Below are positions 8,416-17,834 of a DNA stretch of 64,000 nucleotides, piece after piece (the stretch's first letter is position 1; each line of letters opens with the position of its first letter). Below the pieces are notes generated by a model. It saw only the letters and a program-made list of their open reading frames with translations. It was not told the origin of the DNA and ran no database searches. Location of the stretch: positions 1,178,001 through 1,242,000 of the forward strand of contig NZ_CP014634.1 of assembly GCF_001586215.1 (NCBI RefSeq), written 5' to 3'. The position numbers and the translations under genes were made by a program. This DNA comes from Corynebacterium simulans. Lineage in GTDB: Bacteria; Actinomycetota; Actinomycetes; Mycobacteriales; Mycobacteriaceae.

Positions 8416-10164
8416 ATGTCTGAACTAAAACAAAGTTCCACAGAATCAAGCGGAACCCACGCACCAGAATCACACGGTGCGTCACCGGAAGAAGAGGCTC
8501 ACGCAAAACTAAAAGCCGGCCAGGTCGCTCTAAAGAAACTACTGGCCCCAGTGCAAACAACCATCTACTTCGCACAGTTTCTCGCGCTTATATCCTCGGT
8601 ACTCGCCGTAGCACCCTACGTCGCGTTGGTGGCACTGGGAAATGCTCTAATCGACGGCAAAACTGATGACGTCGCGTCCATTGTGAAATGGCTACTTGCT
8701 GCATTTTTGGGCCAGCTATTCTTCTATTTCCTTGCCCTTGCAATCACCCACTTCGCTGATGCAAAGCTGGTGGGGATTAACCGGCGCCGAATTATTACCG
8801 CTATTGCGAAAGCACCACTCTCGTGGTTTAGCCAGACTAATTCCGGCAAAGTCCGCAAAGCCGTCGAGGACGATACGTTAACTCTGCACACCCTGACAGC
8901 CCATGCTCCTGTAGAGAAGGTCGCCGCGATCTTTACGCCCCTCGCGCTTCTGGTTTATGCCTTTTTCTTGGATTGGCGCCTTGGTCTACTTTCTATTGCC
9001 ACTGTGCCCATTTTCCTAGCAATCCAAGCATATTCAATGAAAGATATGGGCACAAAAACTGCGGAAATGGATAATTATCTGGGTGAGGTCTCTGCGACTG
9101 CGGTGGAGTTCTCCGAAGGTATTTCCGTCGTCAAGGCTTTCGGCACCGTTGGCAAAGCCCACGCTCGATATCGCGAAGCTGCCCAAAAATTCGCGGAATT
9201 CTATTACGAGTGGGTACGTCCGCTTCTGCGTGTTTCCGCAATCTCAGAGTCTGTGGTGGCGGTTCCTGTCCTCATCCTTATCAATCTAGGAGTCGGTTCC
9301 CTGCTGATAGCTGGTGGCTATGTCACGGTCGCTGAAGTCATCGCAACAACGTTAATTGCGCTGGTGCTCCCAGGCACGATTCAAACCGTCGGCCAAATGA
9401 TGTGGTCTTACCAGCTCGCTGGCAATGCGGCGTTGCGCCTTGATGAAGTCATGACAATTTCCCATGTGAAAGAAGGCCAAAAGAGACTCGATGCCAGTAG
9501 TCAAGACATGGAGGTGGAGTTCCATAAGGTCAGCTTTAGCTACGCCCCAGACACACCAGTCCTCCAAGACTTTTCTGCGCAACTAAATGCAGGCACTGTC
9601 ACGGCATTGATTGGCCCCTCCGGGTCTGGCAAATCCACAGCAGCAACGATGCTGGCGCGTTTCCAGGATCCAGATTCGGGCACAATCACTATCAACAACG
9701 TGGATATCCGTGATCTCACTTTCGACAGTTTGTACCGCACTGTGGCTTTCGTCTTACAAGATCCTCACTTACTGCGTATGAGTATTCGGGAAAACATTCG
9801 CCTTGCACGCCCAGAAGCCCGCGATGAAGAGATCTGGCAAGCCGCAGAGGCTGCGCACATAGCTGCTGATATTCGCGCTTTACCGGCTGGGCTCGACACC
9901 GTTGTTGGTGAGGACACCTCTTTATCCGGTGGACAACAGCAACGCATTTCTATTGCCCGGGCAATCATTACCAATGCCCCAATCTTGATCCTGGATGAAG
10001 CTACTGCGGCAACTGATCCTGACTGCGAAGCAGAAATTCAAGCAGCTCTAGCCACACTCGTCAGAGGCAAGACCGTCTTAGTCATCGCCCACAAGCCGGA
10101 GTCCATCCAAGGAGCAGACCAAATAATCTGCCTCAAGCCTATGAAGGATAATTCTCATGTCTAA
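8416..10164 (+). CDS. ABC transporter, fused permease-ATPase (YbtP/IrtA-like)
   Basis: A 582-residue half-transporter with a type IV (exporter-fold) six-helix membrane domain (about residues 55-335) and a C-terminal ATPase: Walker A GPSGSGKST (about 399-407), Q-loop LQDPHL, signature LSGGQQQR, Walker B ILILDEATAATD, switch His in IAHKPE. Despite their exporter fold, pairs of this type next to iron-regulated genes (YbtPQ, IrtAB) import ferric siderophores. The N-terminus (about 40 residues) is polar and Glu/Ser-rich. The downstream partner gene starts 8 bases before this one ends, consistent with a heterodimer made in fixed ratio. Confidence 0.85.
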   Translation: MSELKQSSTESSGTHAPESHGASPEEEAHAKLKAGQVALKKLLAPVQTTIYFAQFLALISSVLAVAPYVALVALGNALIDGKTDDVASIVKWLLAAFLGQLFFYFLALAITHFADAKLVGINRRRIITAIAKAPLSWFSQTNSGKVRKAVEDDTLTLHTLTAHAPVEKVAAIFTPLALLVYAFFLDWRLGLLSIATVPIFLAIQAYSMKDMGTKTAEMDNYLGEVSATAVEFSEGISVVKAFGTVGKAHARYREAAQKFAEFYYEWVRPLLRVSAISESVVAVPVLILINLGVGSLLIAGGYVTVAEVIATTLIALVLPGTIQTVGQMMWSYQLAGNAALRLDEVMTISHVKEGQKRLDASSQDMEVEFHKVSFSYAPDTPVLQDFSAQLNAGTVTALIGPSGSGKSTAATMLARFQDPDSGTITINNVDIRDLTFDSLYRTVAFVLQDPHLLRMSIRENIRLARPEARDEEIWQAAEAAHIAADIRALPAGLDTVVGEDTSLSGGQQQRISIARAIITNAPILILDEATAATDPDCEAEIQAALATLVRGKTVLVIAHKPESIQGADQIICLKPMKDNSHV

Positions 10165-11929
10165 TGCCACTACGCCTGTTAGTTCGCGTCTTCGTGATCC
10201 GCTACTCACTCGCAGTGTCAAAAAGCTGCAAAGTCCTGTAGGCCATAAGCTCAATAAAAGGTATGCTTGTCTATCGCTTATCGTTGGCGTGCTTGATGGC
10301 CTCGCCGTTCTCACGCTCGTGCCACTTACAAAGGCACTCGATGGGGATACGACGATCGCACCATGGATGTGGACGCTTTTGGCAATTGCGCTCGTAGCTT
10401 TTGCGCTACGATTTTTCGCAACCATGGCCTCTTACCACACGGCCTTGGATTTCATCCGAGCCGCGCACACGACTGTGGGCGATAAATTAGCAACGCTACC
10501 GCTCGGCTGGTTCGTACCGGCTAATACCGGCGGCCTATCTCGCCTCGTTTCAGATCGCTTTATGGTGGCGGCCGAGACCATTGCGCATATTCAAGGAACG
10601 ATATACCGCGATAGCGCGGCACTTGTCACCTTGTTAGTAGGAGCGTGTTTCTGGAACCCGAAGCTGGGCTTGGTCCTTCTTATCATCGCACCATTGGCGC
10701 TCGTGGTGATGCAGTTGGCTGCATGGATTCGTGAGAAAGCATCGAACCGCGCACTGGGGCCGAGTAAAGAGCTCTCCCAGCGCATCGTAGAATTTGCTAA
10801 CCGTCAACCAGCCCTGCGCGCGGCAGGACAATCACAAGTTTTTGCGCCACTAGAGCAAGCGCTAGAAATCGACCATAAAGCACGAATACGCGAGCTATGG
10901 GTATCCACATTAGCTTTGCTACTCAACGGCATAATAGTGCAGATCTTCATTGTGGCTCTCATTATGGTCTCCGCGGATCTTGCCGTTGAAGGCGCCCTAT
11001 CGCCACTAGAAACAATTGCGATCATCGGAATCAGCTTGAGGTTTACCCGCACGCTTGAACAGCTGGGTTCTTCTTTCGTCGGTTTAGATGCCGGCCGTAT
11101 CGCGCTCACAGAAACTGAGCTCATCACCGATGCCCCTTCCCTGCCAGAACCCACTACTCCGCGCCTAGGCGATGGTTCGGGAAATGTCGAGCTGCTTAAT
11201 GTCACGTTTGGATACGGCGATAAACCAGTATTGGTAGATGTCACTTTCCATGCTCGACCAGGCACCGTTACCGCCATTGTCGGTCCTTCTGGCTCCGGAA
11301 AGACCACAATTGCGCGCCTTATTTCGCGATTCTGGGATGTAGATTCCGGGGCGGTGATGGTTGACGGCGTAGATATCCGCGAGCTTGGAACCGAACAGTT
11401 AATGTCCAGACTGTCCATGGTCTTTCAGGACGTTTACCTCTTCGACGACTCGTTAATCGCTAATATCCGCGTTGGTCGTCCCGACGCCTCCGATGAGGAA
11501 GTCTTCCGCGCAGCTGATCTTTCAGGCGTGACTTCTATTGCCAACCGCCTAGGGTGGCATACTCCTGTTGGTGAAGGCGGGCGGCTTCTATCCGGTGGTG
11601 AACGCCAGCGCGTATCTGTAGCTCGCGCGCTTCTCAAGCAAGCGCCGATTGTACTCTTTGATGAGGCTACCTCCGCGCTCGATGCAGAAAATGAGGCAAA
11701 CATTCTTGCTGCGATGGACGAGCTACGGGAGCAATCTACTTTTATTGTCATCGCCCATAAGCTGGATACAATCAAATCTGCTGATCAAATCGTAGTCTTG
11801 GATGAACACGGGCAAGTCAGCCAGCTAGGCACGCATTCTGAGCTTTCCGATGTCCCTGGTATCTACCGTCACTTCTGGCAGCAACGCAAAGCAGCAAGCG
11901 GGTGGAAAATCAGTTCGGGACGCGATTAA
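10157..11929 (+). CDS. ABC transporter, fused permease-ATPase (YbtQ/IrtB-like)
   Basis: A 590-residue half-transporter, partner of the preceding gene. The membrane domain lies at about residues 35-300 (TTVGDKLATLPLGWFVPANTGGLSRLVSD is the usual coupling region). The ATPase follows: Walker A GPSGSGKTT (about 376-384), Q-loop VFQDVYLF, signature LSGGERQR, Walker B IVLFDEATSALD, switch His in IAHKLD. All motifs are complete. With the ECF S-T-A genes upstream it forms an operon of two different uptake machines under one probable DtxR site. Similar ECF plus YbtPQ-like sets accompany siderophore loci in other Gram-positive bacteria. No siderophore synthesis gene is present in this window. IS110 copy 1 begins about 55 bp after the stop. 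Confidence 0.85.
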   Translation: MSNATTPVSSRLRDPLLTRSVKKLQSPVGHKLNKRYACLSLIVGVLDGLAVLTLVPLTKALDGDTTIAPWMWTLLAIALVAFALRFFATMASYHTALDFIRAAHTTVGDKLATLPLGWFVPANTGGLSRLVSDRFMVAAETIAHIQGTIYRDSAALVTLLVGACFWNPKLGLVLLIIAPLALVVMQLAAWIREKASNRALGPSKELSQRIVEFANRQPALRAAGQSQVFAPLEQALEIDHKARIRELWVSTLALLLNGIIVQIFIVALIMVSADLAVEGALSPLETIAIIGISLRFTRTLEQLGSSFVGLDAGRIALTETELITDAPSLPEPTTPRLGDGSGNVELLNVTFGYGDKPVLVDVTFHARPGTVTAIVGPSGSGKTTIARLISRFWDVDSGAVMVDGVDIRELGTEQLMSRLSMVFQDVYLFDDSLIANIRVGRPDASDEEVFRAADLSGVTSIANRLGWHTPVGEGGRLLSGGERQRVSVARALLKQAPIVLFDEATSALDAENEANILAAMDELREQSTFIVIAHKLDTIKSADQIVVLDEHGQVSQLGTHSELSDVPGIYRHFWQQRKAASGWKISSGRD

Positions 11930-11984
11930 CGCGGGCACCGAGATCGGCATTGTTTGCGGGGGACACCCTTCTCTCCCCCTCTCT

Positions 11985-13515
11985 CCCATTACGTTGTTAG
12001 CAGTTCCACCCCAGGGCGCCGAAGATTCATAGCCTGTCCACCCGAGTGGGAGGGGCTATGTTTATGTCCGTTCCCGCCGTCCGAAAGGACAGTGGAACTA
12101 GTCGCTGGCTTCGGTATGGCTTATTCCTGTCCCTGTTAAGAAAATGATCCGGGGGGTGATGCCACCGGAGACAGTGACATACTCAAACAGCTCAATAGGA
12201 ACCTGACCCGGCCCAGGCGGCACGAGGTCTCACAGTAATGTGGATGCCAGCGCCAGTATGTCCGACCACCCCAGCGATGAAGCGTAAATAATCCAACTCC
12301 CTACTCATCGCTAGGAGGCACCAACTCATGGCCTATGACTTCGTCATTGGAATGGACGTCGGCAAATACTTCCACCACGCCTGCGTCCTCGATCCCCAGG
12401 GCAGACAAGTCCTATCCAAACGCATCAACCAGCACGAAGGCTCGCTACGCAAGCTCTTCGGCAAATTCCTGGCCAATGACGCCGAAGTCCTTGTCGTCGT
12501 CGATCAGCCCAACAACATCGGCAGGCTAACCGTCGCAGTCGCCCAAGCAATGGGAGCCGACGTTCGCTACCTCCCCGGGCTTGCCATGCGACAGCTTTCA
12601 CGTATCCACGTCGGCAACTCCAAGACCGATGTACGCGACGCTTATGTCATCGCCCATGCCGGCCTCAACCTGCCAGATGCCCTGCGTAGCGTCGACCGCG
12701 TTGAGGAAGTCTTCCTCCAGCTGAAAGTCCTCAACGGTATCGACGAAGACCTCGCCCGCGCCTACACACGCCTGATCAACCAGATGCGATCCGCGCTCGT
12801 GGGCACCTACCCCGCATTCGAACATGTCCTACGTGGCCAGATGATTCACCGCAAGTGGATTCTCCACCTTCTGGCGAAATACGGTGGCCCCACCAAGATT
12901 CGACGCGTCGGCAAAGCACGGCTGACAGCTTTCGCACGTGGTCACAGGGCACGTAATCCTGAACCAGTTATCGATGCCATGCTTGCTGCGATCCACGGCC
13001 AGACGGTATCCATCGCCGGCGCAGAATACGCGGAACTTGGCGTAGCAATGTCCGCCAAAGATGCACTAGCCAAGCTGGAGCACCGCAAAGAGATTGAAGC
13101 CCAGGTACTCGAGCTGATCCAGGACATTCCTCAGACCGAGATTCTCTTGTCCATGCCCGGCATCGGCCCACGTAGCGCCGCGCAAATCCTTATGACCGTC
13201 GGCGATATGTCCGACTTTCCCAATGCAGCGCACCTGGCTTCCTATGCAGGCCTGACGCCGCAGACGAATCAGTCGGGAACGTCGATCATGTCGAATTCGC
13301 CCAACCGGGCCGGCAACAAGAAATTGAAGAACGCCCTATGGCAATCATCCTTTGCATCGATCAGATTCCACGAGCGTTCCCGGCAATTCTATGAGCGAAA
13401 ACGCAAAGAAGGCAAGAGACATAACGCCGCAGTCGTCGCGCTCGCACGCCGACGCCTCAACGTCCTCTTCGCCATGATGCGCAGCGGAGAGCTCTACAGA
13501 GACATCCCCACAGCC
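11985..13515 (+). mobile_element. IS110-family insertion sequence, copy 1
   Basis: This segment repeats at 41213-42743 with the same sequence by eye (offset 29,228 bases). The shared part begins at CCCATTACGTTG and ends at CATCCCCACAGCC; outside it the two copies diverge at once. There are no terminal inverted repeats and no obvious target duplication, as usual for IS110. About 340 bp of non-coding sequence precedes the transposase gene, which is where IS110-group elements encode their bridge RNA (established for the family, not shown here). The right end lies inside the last codons of the transposase frame. The insertion cuts a pentapeptide-repeat gene on its right. Confidence 0.85.
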
Positions 13516-13680
13516 TCCGAAGCATCCGCTTCAAATCCTTCGCAATGCGCGAGCTGCTCTGACGAGGCGATTACTGGCTTCATGTACGCGTTGTGGAGGA
13601 TGGCCCAGGCGAGCATCGCGCCGCGAAAAGAACAGCCGCGGCAGATACTTGCTTCCAGATTTATTCCGGTCAGGTCGTAG
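12328..13680 (+). CDS. IS110-family transposase (copy 1, C-terminus read into flanking DNA)
   Basis: DEDD-type recombinase. The N-terminal RuvC-like domain begins FVIGMDVGKYFHHACVLD (first Asp at residue 10) and includes KTDVRDAYVIAHAG. The C-terminal Tnp20-like domain has MPGIGPRSAAQILMTVGD and ASYAGLTPQTNQSG with the conserved serine. The frame is preceded by a strong AGGAGG site (12312-12317). The protein is identical to copy 2 up to RDIPTA. From there on the frame runs into host DNA (antisense to the pentapeptide gene), giving about 450 residues instead of 402, so the last 50 or so residues are not element-encoded. Confidence 0.9.
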   Translation: MAYDFVIGMDVGKYFHHACVLDPQGRQVLSKRINQHEGSLRKLFGKFLANDAEVLVVVDQPNNIGRLTVAVAQAMGADVRYLPGLAMRQLSRIHVGNSKTDVRDAYVIAHAGLNLPDALRSVDRVEEVFLQLKVLNGIDEDLARAYTRLINQMRSALVGTYPAFEHVLRGQMIHRKWILHLLAKYGGPTKIRRVGKARLTAFARGHRARNPEPVIDAMLAAIHGQTVSIAGAEYAELGVAMSAKDALAKLEHRKEIEAQVLELIQDIPQTEILLSMPGIGPRSAAQILMTVGDMSDFPNAAHLASYAGLTPQTNQSGTSIMSNSPNRAGNKKLKNALWQSSFASIRFHERSRQFYERKRKEGKRHNAAVVALARRRLNVLFAMMRSGELYRDIPTASEASASNPSQCASCSDEAITGFMYALWRMAQASIAPRKEQPRQILASRFIPVRS

Positions 13681-13754
13681 CCGGAGAAGTCTTTTCCGGA
13701 AATATCTCGGCCTGCGAATTCTTGGAACCAGGTATCAGGCGTTTGCTTATACAT
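13516..13754 (-). pseudogene. pentapeptide-repeat protein, 3' part removed by IS110 copy 1
   Basis: The frame starts at ATG 13752-13754 with AGGAAGAA just upstream, and reads MYKQTPDTWFQEFAG followed by consecutive five-residue units: RDISG, KDFSG, YDLTG, INLEA, SICRG, CSFRG, AMLAW, AILHN. This is the pentapeptide-repeat pattern, which forms a right-handed beta helix. The next residues (VIASSEQLAHCEGFEADASE) run into the IS110 right end at 13515. The rest of the gene is not recognisable on the left side of the element with certainty, so the gene is probably inactive. Its original function is unknown. A stem-loop (CGACGCGGC at 13791-13799, GCCGCGTCG at 13812-13820) lies in its leader. Confidence 0.65.
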
Positions 13755-14015
13755 TGCCGGTTCTTCCTGTATAAGGGCCAAAACGGGAAACGACGCGGCG
13801 CCCCTACAGCAGCCGCGTCGCCCCTATTCCCTATCACTCACAACGGATTGGAGAAACCGTTTGCCTACCCCCTAAGTAGGCATTGTGAGCAAGATTCACT
13901 CTAGCACCGATTGGAAACAAAACGGTAACCAATCAAAAGTTTCCACAGAAGGAATCACAAAATTGCATGTTTGGTCTAATTTTAGAAAAACCAATTAGTC
14001 AGTACATTTAGCGTC

Positions 14016-15446
14016 TTAGCCTTTTCGTTTCGCCGAAAAGCCGCGCTTCATAATACCTATCGAAAAAATTCCAACTGCTACAAGGATGCCAAGCCCGATC
14101 CACGCGAGGCTCAGCTGCCCCGAGTTACCGGCAACCGTAAAGCCAACCGTTGACCAGTGCATTGGCAGCAAGCCCATCACGGTCTTCCACACCCCGGCCA
14201 CAGCGGTGGCGGCAGTTGCAGACTTCCAGAACCAGCCCACCGCAGCAAGTTGCAGCAAACCAAGGACAATGACTACACCGGCGCCGATCTTCGGGAAGTA
14301 GTGCAGCACCACTGCCGTAAGACCAGCGCTTCCCAGCGCGGTCGCCGCAGCCATGGCAGCAGCCAGCCCCGCAGCCATGCCATCAACGCCGGTAGCCAGA
14401 ATCATAAAGACAATCTCAGCCGCGGCAGTCAGCACAACTACACCAGCAAGAAGGCTCAGCCAAGGCTTCCGCGAACGCACCACATAAGCGCCCAGGGCAG
14501 TTCCACCGAGCGAGACCATCGCCGCGATAAGCAGCGCCACGATGGGGCTCAGCATCTTTACTTCCGCACCCTGACCATCCGCGGCAGCCGGCAACGCACG
14601 CTGCACATCCTGCACCTTGGTTTGGTTCTGCTTCGCCATGCCGTCAACACGCTTGGCACCTTTGTCCAGCTTGTCGATGCCGCCGAGAGCCTCATCAACC
14701 TTGGAATTAAGCTCCTTGGTGCCATCGTTCAAACGCTTGGCGCCATCCGCTGCCTTATACACGCCATCGTGATAGGCATAGCCGTTAACCGCGAGCTGAT
14801 TGGAAAGCTCCCGTGAGCCATCCTTCAAGCGCTTAAGTTGATTAGTTAGATTCTGGTCAATCTGAAAATTATTGACTTGATTGCGCAGGTCCCCGAGCTG
14901 CGACTTGATGTTGCGCGCCTCGGGGGAATTATTTCCCTCAAGGTCCTTCAGCGTGCCGTCGATGGCGGCCAGCAGCTGGCCCTGCACCACGGTAAGACCT
15001 GTAATTTGATCCACTGCGTTACCCACGCCGTTTGCCACCTCAGTTGCACCATTGCCCAGCTGGTTGGTGCCGGACTGCAGCTGAATCAGGCCGTCGTAAA
15101 GCTCCTGCGATCCGGCGCTGAGCTTGTCGACGCCACCGCCCAGCTCACCAGCACCATCCTTCAGCTTGCCCGTGCCGGTGGAAAGCTGCTGGGTTCCCGA
15201 CTTCAAAAAGCCAGCCTGGGCCTGCGCCTGGCTTGCGGCACGCGCCGCCTCGCTTAACGACGCCGCACCTGCTTGACCTTCTGTCGGCGCACCGGTTCCC
15301 TCACTCGACCACGCACGTGAGGCATCCCACCCCGTCACGCCTGTCACAATGGCACCTACCACCAAGGGCAGAACCACCAGCAAGCACAGAAGTGCGCCAC
15401 GCAGGCGCGAGGGACGGGACGGCAAATCAGCAAGGCGGGAGTTCAT
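14016..15446 (-). CDS. YhgE/Pip-like membrane protein with heptad (L-x-x-G) repeats
   Basis: A 476-residue membrane protein. An N-terminal helix (about residues 17-37) is followed by a long extracellular segment (about 55-295) rich in X-X-X-Leu-X-X-Gly units such as LSTGTGKLKDGAGELGGGVDKLSAGSQELYDGLIQLQSG. Five or six helices make up the C-terminal third. This is the architecture of the YhgE/Pip (phage infection protein) family. Family members have been linked to phage adsorption and to type VII secretion neighbourhoods, but the biochemical role is open. It is shorter than the two relatives encoded at 44-48.8 kb. The single gene stands alone, divergent from a lipoprotein gene. Confidence 0.78.
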   Translation of the reverse strand: MNSRLADLPSRPSRLRGALLCLLVVLPLVVGAIVTGVTGWDASRAWSSEGTGAPTEGQAGAASLSEAARAASQAQAQAGFLKSGTQQLSTGTGKLKDGAGELGGGVDKLSAGSQELYDGLIQLQSGTNQLGNGATEVANGVGNAVDQITGLTVVQGQLLAAIDGTLKDLEGNNSPEARNIKSQLGDLRNQVNNFQIDQNLTNQLKRLKDGSRELSNQLAVNGYAYHDGVYKAADGAKRLNDGTKELNSKVDEALGGIDKLDKGAKRVDGMAKQNQTKVQDVQRALPAAADGQGAEVKMLSPIVALLIAAMVSLGGTALGAYVVRSRKPWLSLLAGVVVLTAAAEIVFMILATGVDGMAAGLAAAMAAATALGSAGLTAVVLHYFPKIGAGVVIVLGLLQLAAVGWFWKSATAATAVAGVWKTVMGLLPMHWSTVGFTVAGNSGQLSLAWIGLGILVAVGIFSIGIMKRGFSAKRKG

Positions 15447-15560
15447 CCTTTAAAAAATATCGCTCCCACCACCGCAAACAACGCAGGCGCGCCGTTTTAA
15501 GTCGGGGCAAAGATACAGAAATCCCAAAACTTCCAACCAACTGATCATAGGATTTAGCCC

Positions 15561-16085
15561 ATGAAACGTTCCCTACTGATTCTCCCCCTAGCCGCACTTC
15601 TTCCACTCACCGCCTGCTCCCCCAAAGACACTGCAGATAGCGAGCCGCAGTTCGCAGCAGCCGAATCCAACGCGGCCGCAAAAGAAACCGCCACTAGTGA
15701 GACCCCAACCACCACCAGCAGCAAGGCCGAAGATCAGCCCGCCCCGACAACCAAGACCGTCACCGCCACGGTCGAGCCGGAGCAGCCAGCGCCAGATACG
15801 CCACAGGCGCAAAGCAAAGGCAGCTGCTCAGTCGATGCACTTCAGCAGGCCAACACCTCGATGAGCAACATGACTGTTATCGATTGTGACGGTTCGTGGG
15901 CATACATTGCCCAGCGCAATACCGATTGGTTCGCCTGGGCTTATTGGGATGGCCAAAAGTGGAAGGGTGAACCTCACATCGGCACCACTAGTAGCGGCAT
16001 GCAGGGCCCCTGCTATGACGTCGAAGGCATGAAAGCACGAGGCCTGAGCGACGCTATGGCAGCGGACGCTCAGGCCTGTGATTAA
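15561..16085 (+). CDS. secreted lipoprotein of unknown function
   Basis: A 174-residue protein with a type II signal peptide: MKR, a hydrophobic stretch, and lipobox LTAC with Cys19 as the predicted lipidated residue. The next 70 residues or so are a Thr/Ala/Pro-rich, low-complexity linker. The C-terminal domain (about residues 90-174) has two Cys pairs and a Trp/Tyr-rich core (DGSWAYIAQRNTDWFAWAYW). It ends convergent with the catalase gene, 16 bp apart. I do not recognise the family; similar linker-plus-small-domain lipoproteins are common in corynebacteria. Confidence 0.75.
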   Translation: MKRSLLILPLAALLPLTACSPKDTADSEPQFAAAESNAAAKETATSETPTTTSSKAEDQPAPTTKTVTATVEPEQPAPDTPQAQSKGSCSVDALQQANTSMSNMTVIDCDGSWAYIAQRNTDWFAWAYWDGQKWKGEPHIGTTSSGMQGPCYDVEGMKARGLSDAMAADAQACD

Positions 16086-16101
16086 GAGGTTGTAGTACGT
16101 G

Positions 16102-17649
16102 CTAGTTCTTCTCTGCGAAGAGCTCGCGAACGCGCTTTTCTAGGCGTGGGGAAACTGCGCCCCAGTAAGCGTAGATGCGCTCCTCGGTCTCGGAGGAAAC
16201 ACCAGCCATGGCGTTGGTAATGTTGTCCGCCATGCGCTCCTTCTCCTCGTCGTTGTAGACGTTCTCGTACAGGTCGGTTGCCTGCGCGGTATCGGAATCC
16301 TCAGCGTGGCGGACATACGGTGCGCGAACCAAGTCCAAACCTGCTGGGTCCGGGTTGACGTAGAGATCCGGAGCGGTGGTGGTCTCTAGCTGGCTACGGT
16401 CGTTGACGTCACCGTCGAGGTAGCCGCCGCCCTTTGCGTGGCGGTTCGGGGAGTAAACCGGATCCTCAGGAGCATTGAAGAGGAACTGCATGCTTCCCTC
16501 GTGCTCGTAGGTGTTGACCTTGTCCGCATTCAGTGGCTGGTTAACTGGCAGCTGCTTGTAGTTCGGCCCAATGCGGTAACGCTGCTGGTCAGCATAAGCA
16601 AAGACACGAGCTTGCAGCATCTTGTCCGGAGAAAGGCCGATGCCTGGGACTAGGTTGGAAGGATCCAAAGCAACCTGCTCGATCTGCGCGAAGAAGTTGC
16701 GTGGGTTGCGGTTGAGCACAAAGTATCCGACATCAACCAGTGGGTAGTCCTTCTTGGACCAAACCTTGGTGAGGTCGAACGGGTTGAAGCGGTATTCAGC
16801 TGCTTCAGCAAGCGGCATGATCTGAACCTTGACGTCCCAGATTGGGTAGTCGCCTTCTTCGATGGCGTTGTAGAGATCCTCGCGGTGATAGTCGGCGTTC
16901 TTGCCTGCCATCTCACCTGCCTCAGCATCAGTGAAGTTCTCAACACCCTGGCGAGACTTGAAGTGGTACTTCACCCAGAAGGCCTCGCCTTCTTCGTTGA
17001 CCCACTGGAAGGTATGGGAGCCGTAGCCGTTCTGGTGGCGGGTGGTCTTCGGGGTACCGCGGTCACCCATCAAGTAGGTGACCTGGTGGGTGGACTCTGG
17101 GTTGCGGGTCCAGAAGTCCCACTGCATATCCGCGTCACGCAGGCCGTTGACGCCGAGACGCTTCTGGGAGTGAATGAAGTCAGGGAACTTCATGCCGTCA
17201 CGCAGGAAGAAGACCGGGGTGTTGTTGCCGACGATGTCGTAGTTGCCATCCTCGGTATAGAAACGCAGTGCGAAGCCGTGCACATCGCGCCAGGTATCCG
17301 GAGATCCCTGCTCGCCAGCAACGGTGGAGAAACGGCCCATCATTGGGGTGACAGTGTTTGGTTGAAAGAGCTTCGCCTTGGTGTAGCGCGAGACATCGTT
17401 GGTGATGTGCAGCTCGCCAAAGGCGCCATGGCCCTTTGCGTGCGGGGTGCGCTCTGGCACGCGCTCGCGATTGAAGTGCGCAAGCTTCTCAATCAGGTGA
17501 ATGTCATTGAGAACAACTGGGCCGTTCTGACCTGCGGTAATGCTGGTATTCTCGGTAGCAACCGGCTGACCGGAAGGGCTGGTGGTATTTGGGCCGCCTG
17601 CGGGGCGCTGGCCTTTGTCGAGGACCTTGTCAGCTTCAGAGTTAGTCAT
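16102..17649 (-). CDS. katA: monofunctional heme catalase
   Basis: Cytoplasmic catalase that converts hydrogen peroxide to water and oxygen, 515 residues. Visible features: an N-terminal extension of about 45 residues; the catalytic motif FNRERVPERTPHAKGHGAFG with the distal His about residue 70; the second active-site region VGNNTPVFFLRD with the Asn about 142; and the proximal heme-ligand motif RVFAYADQQRYRIG with its Tyr near 353. It has small-subunit clade length. The start has a strong AGGAGG site 6-7 bases upstream. It lies divergent from sigC, an arrangement shared with C. glutamicum (katA-sigC). Confidence 0.96.
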   Translation of the reverse strand: MTNSEADKVLDKGQRPAGGPNTTSPSGQPVATENTSITAGQNGPVVLNDIHLIEKLAHFNRERVPERTPHAKGHGAFGELHITNDVSRYTKAKLFQPNTVTPMMGRFSTVAGEQGSPDTWRDVHGFALRFYTEDGNYDIVGNNTPVFFLRDGMKFPDFIHSQKRLGVNGLRDADMQWDFWTRNPESTHQVTYLMGDRGTPKTTRHQNGYGSHTFQWVNEEGEAFWVKYHFKSRQGVENFTDAEAGEMAGKNADYHREDLYNAIEEGDYPIWDVKVQIMPLAEAAEYRFNPFDLTKVWSKKDYPLVDVGYFVLNRNPRNFFAQIEQVALDPSNLVPGIGLSPDKMLQARVFAYADQQRYRIGPNYKQLPVNQPLNADKVNTYEHEGSMQFLFNAPEDPVYSPNRHAKGGGYLDGDVNDRSQLETTTAPDLYVNPDPAGLDLVRAPYVRHAEDSDTAQATDLYENVYNDEEKERMADNITNAMAGVSSETEERIYAYWGAVSPRLEKRVRELFAEKN

Positions 17650-17834
17650 GGAAAGCCTCCTAAGAAAACTAGCGGGAACTAGTCAATAAAATTGTTGATA
17701 ATTTGGGGTGGATTATCAATCACGGACAAGCAATAACCTACCCCGCTTAATAGGCCCTCGCAACAAAAATCAGCGAATTAATAAGTTCTGCCAGGGAAAT
17801 CTAATTTAGCGTTCATCCTGGTAAGTTCATTTTG

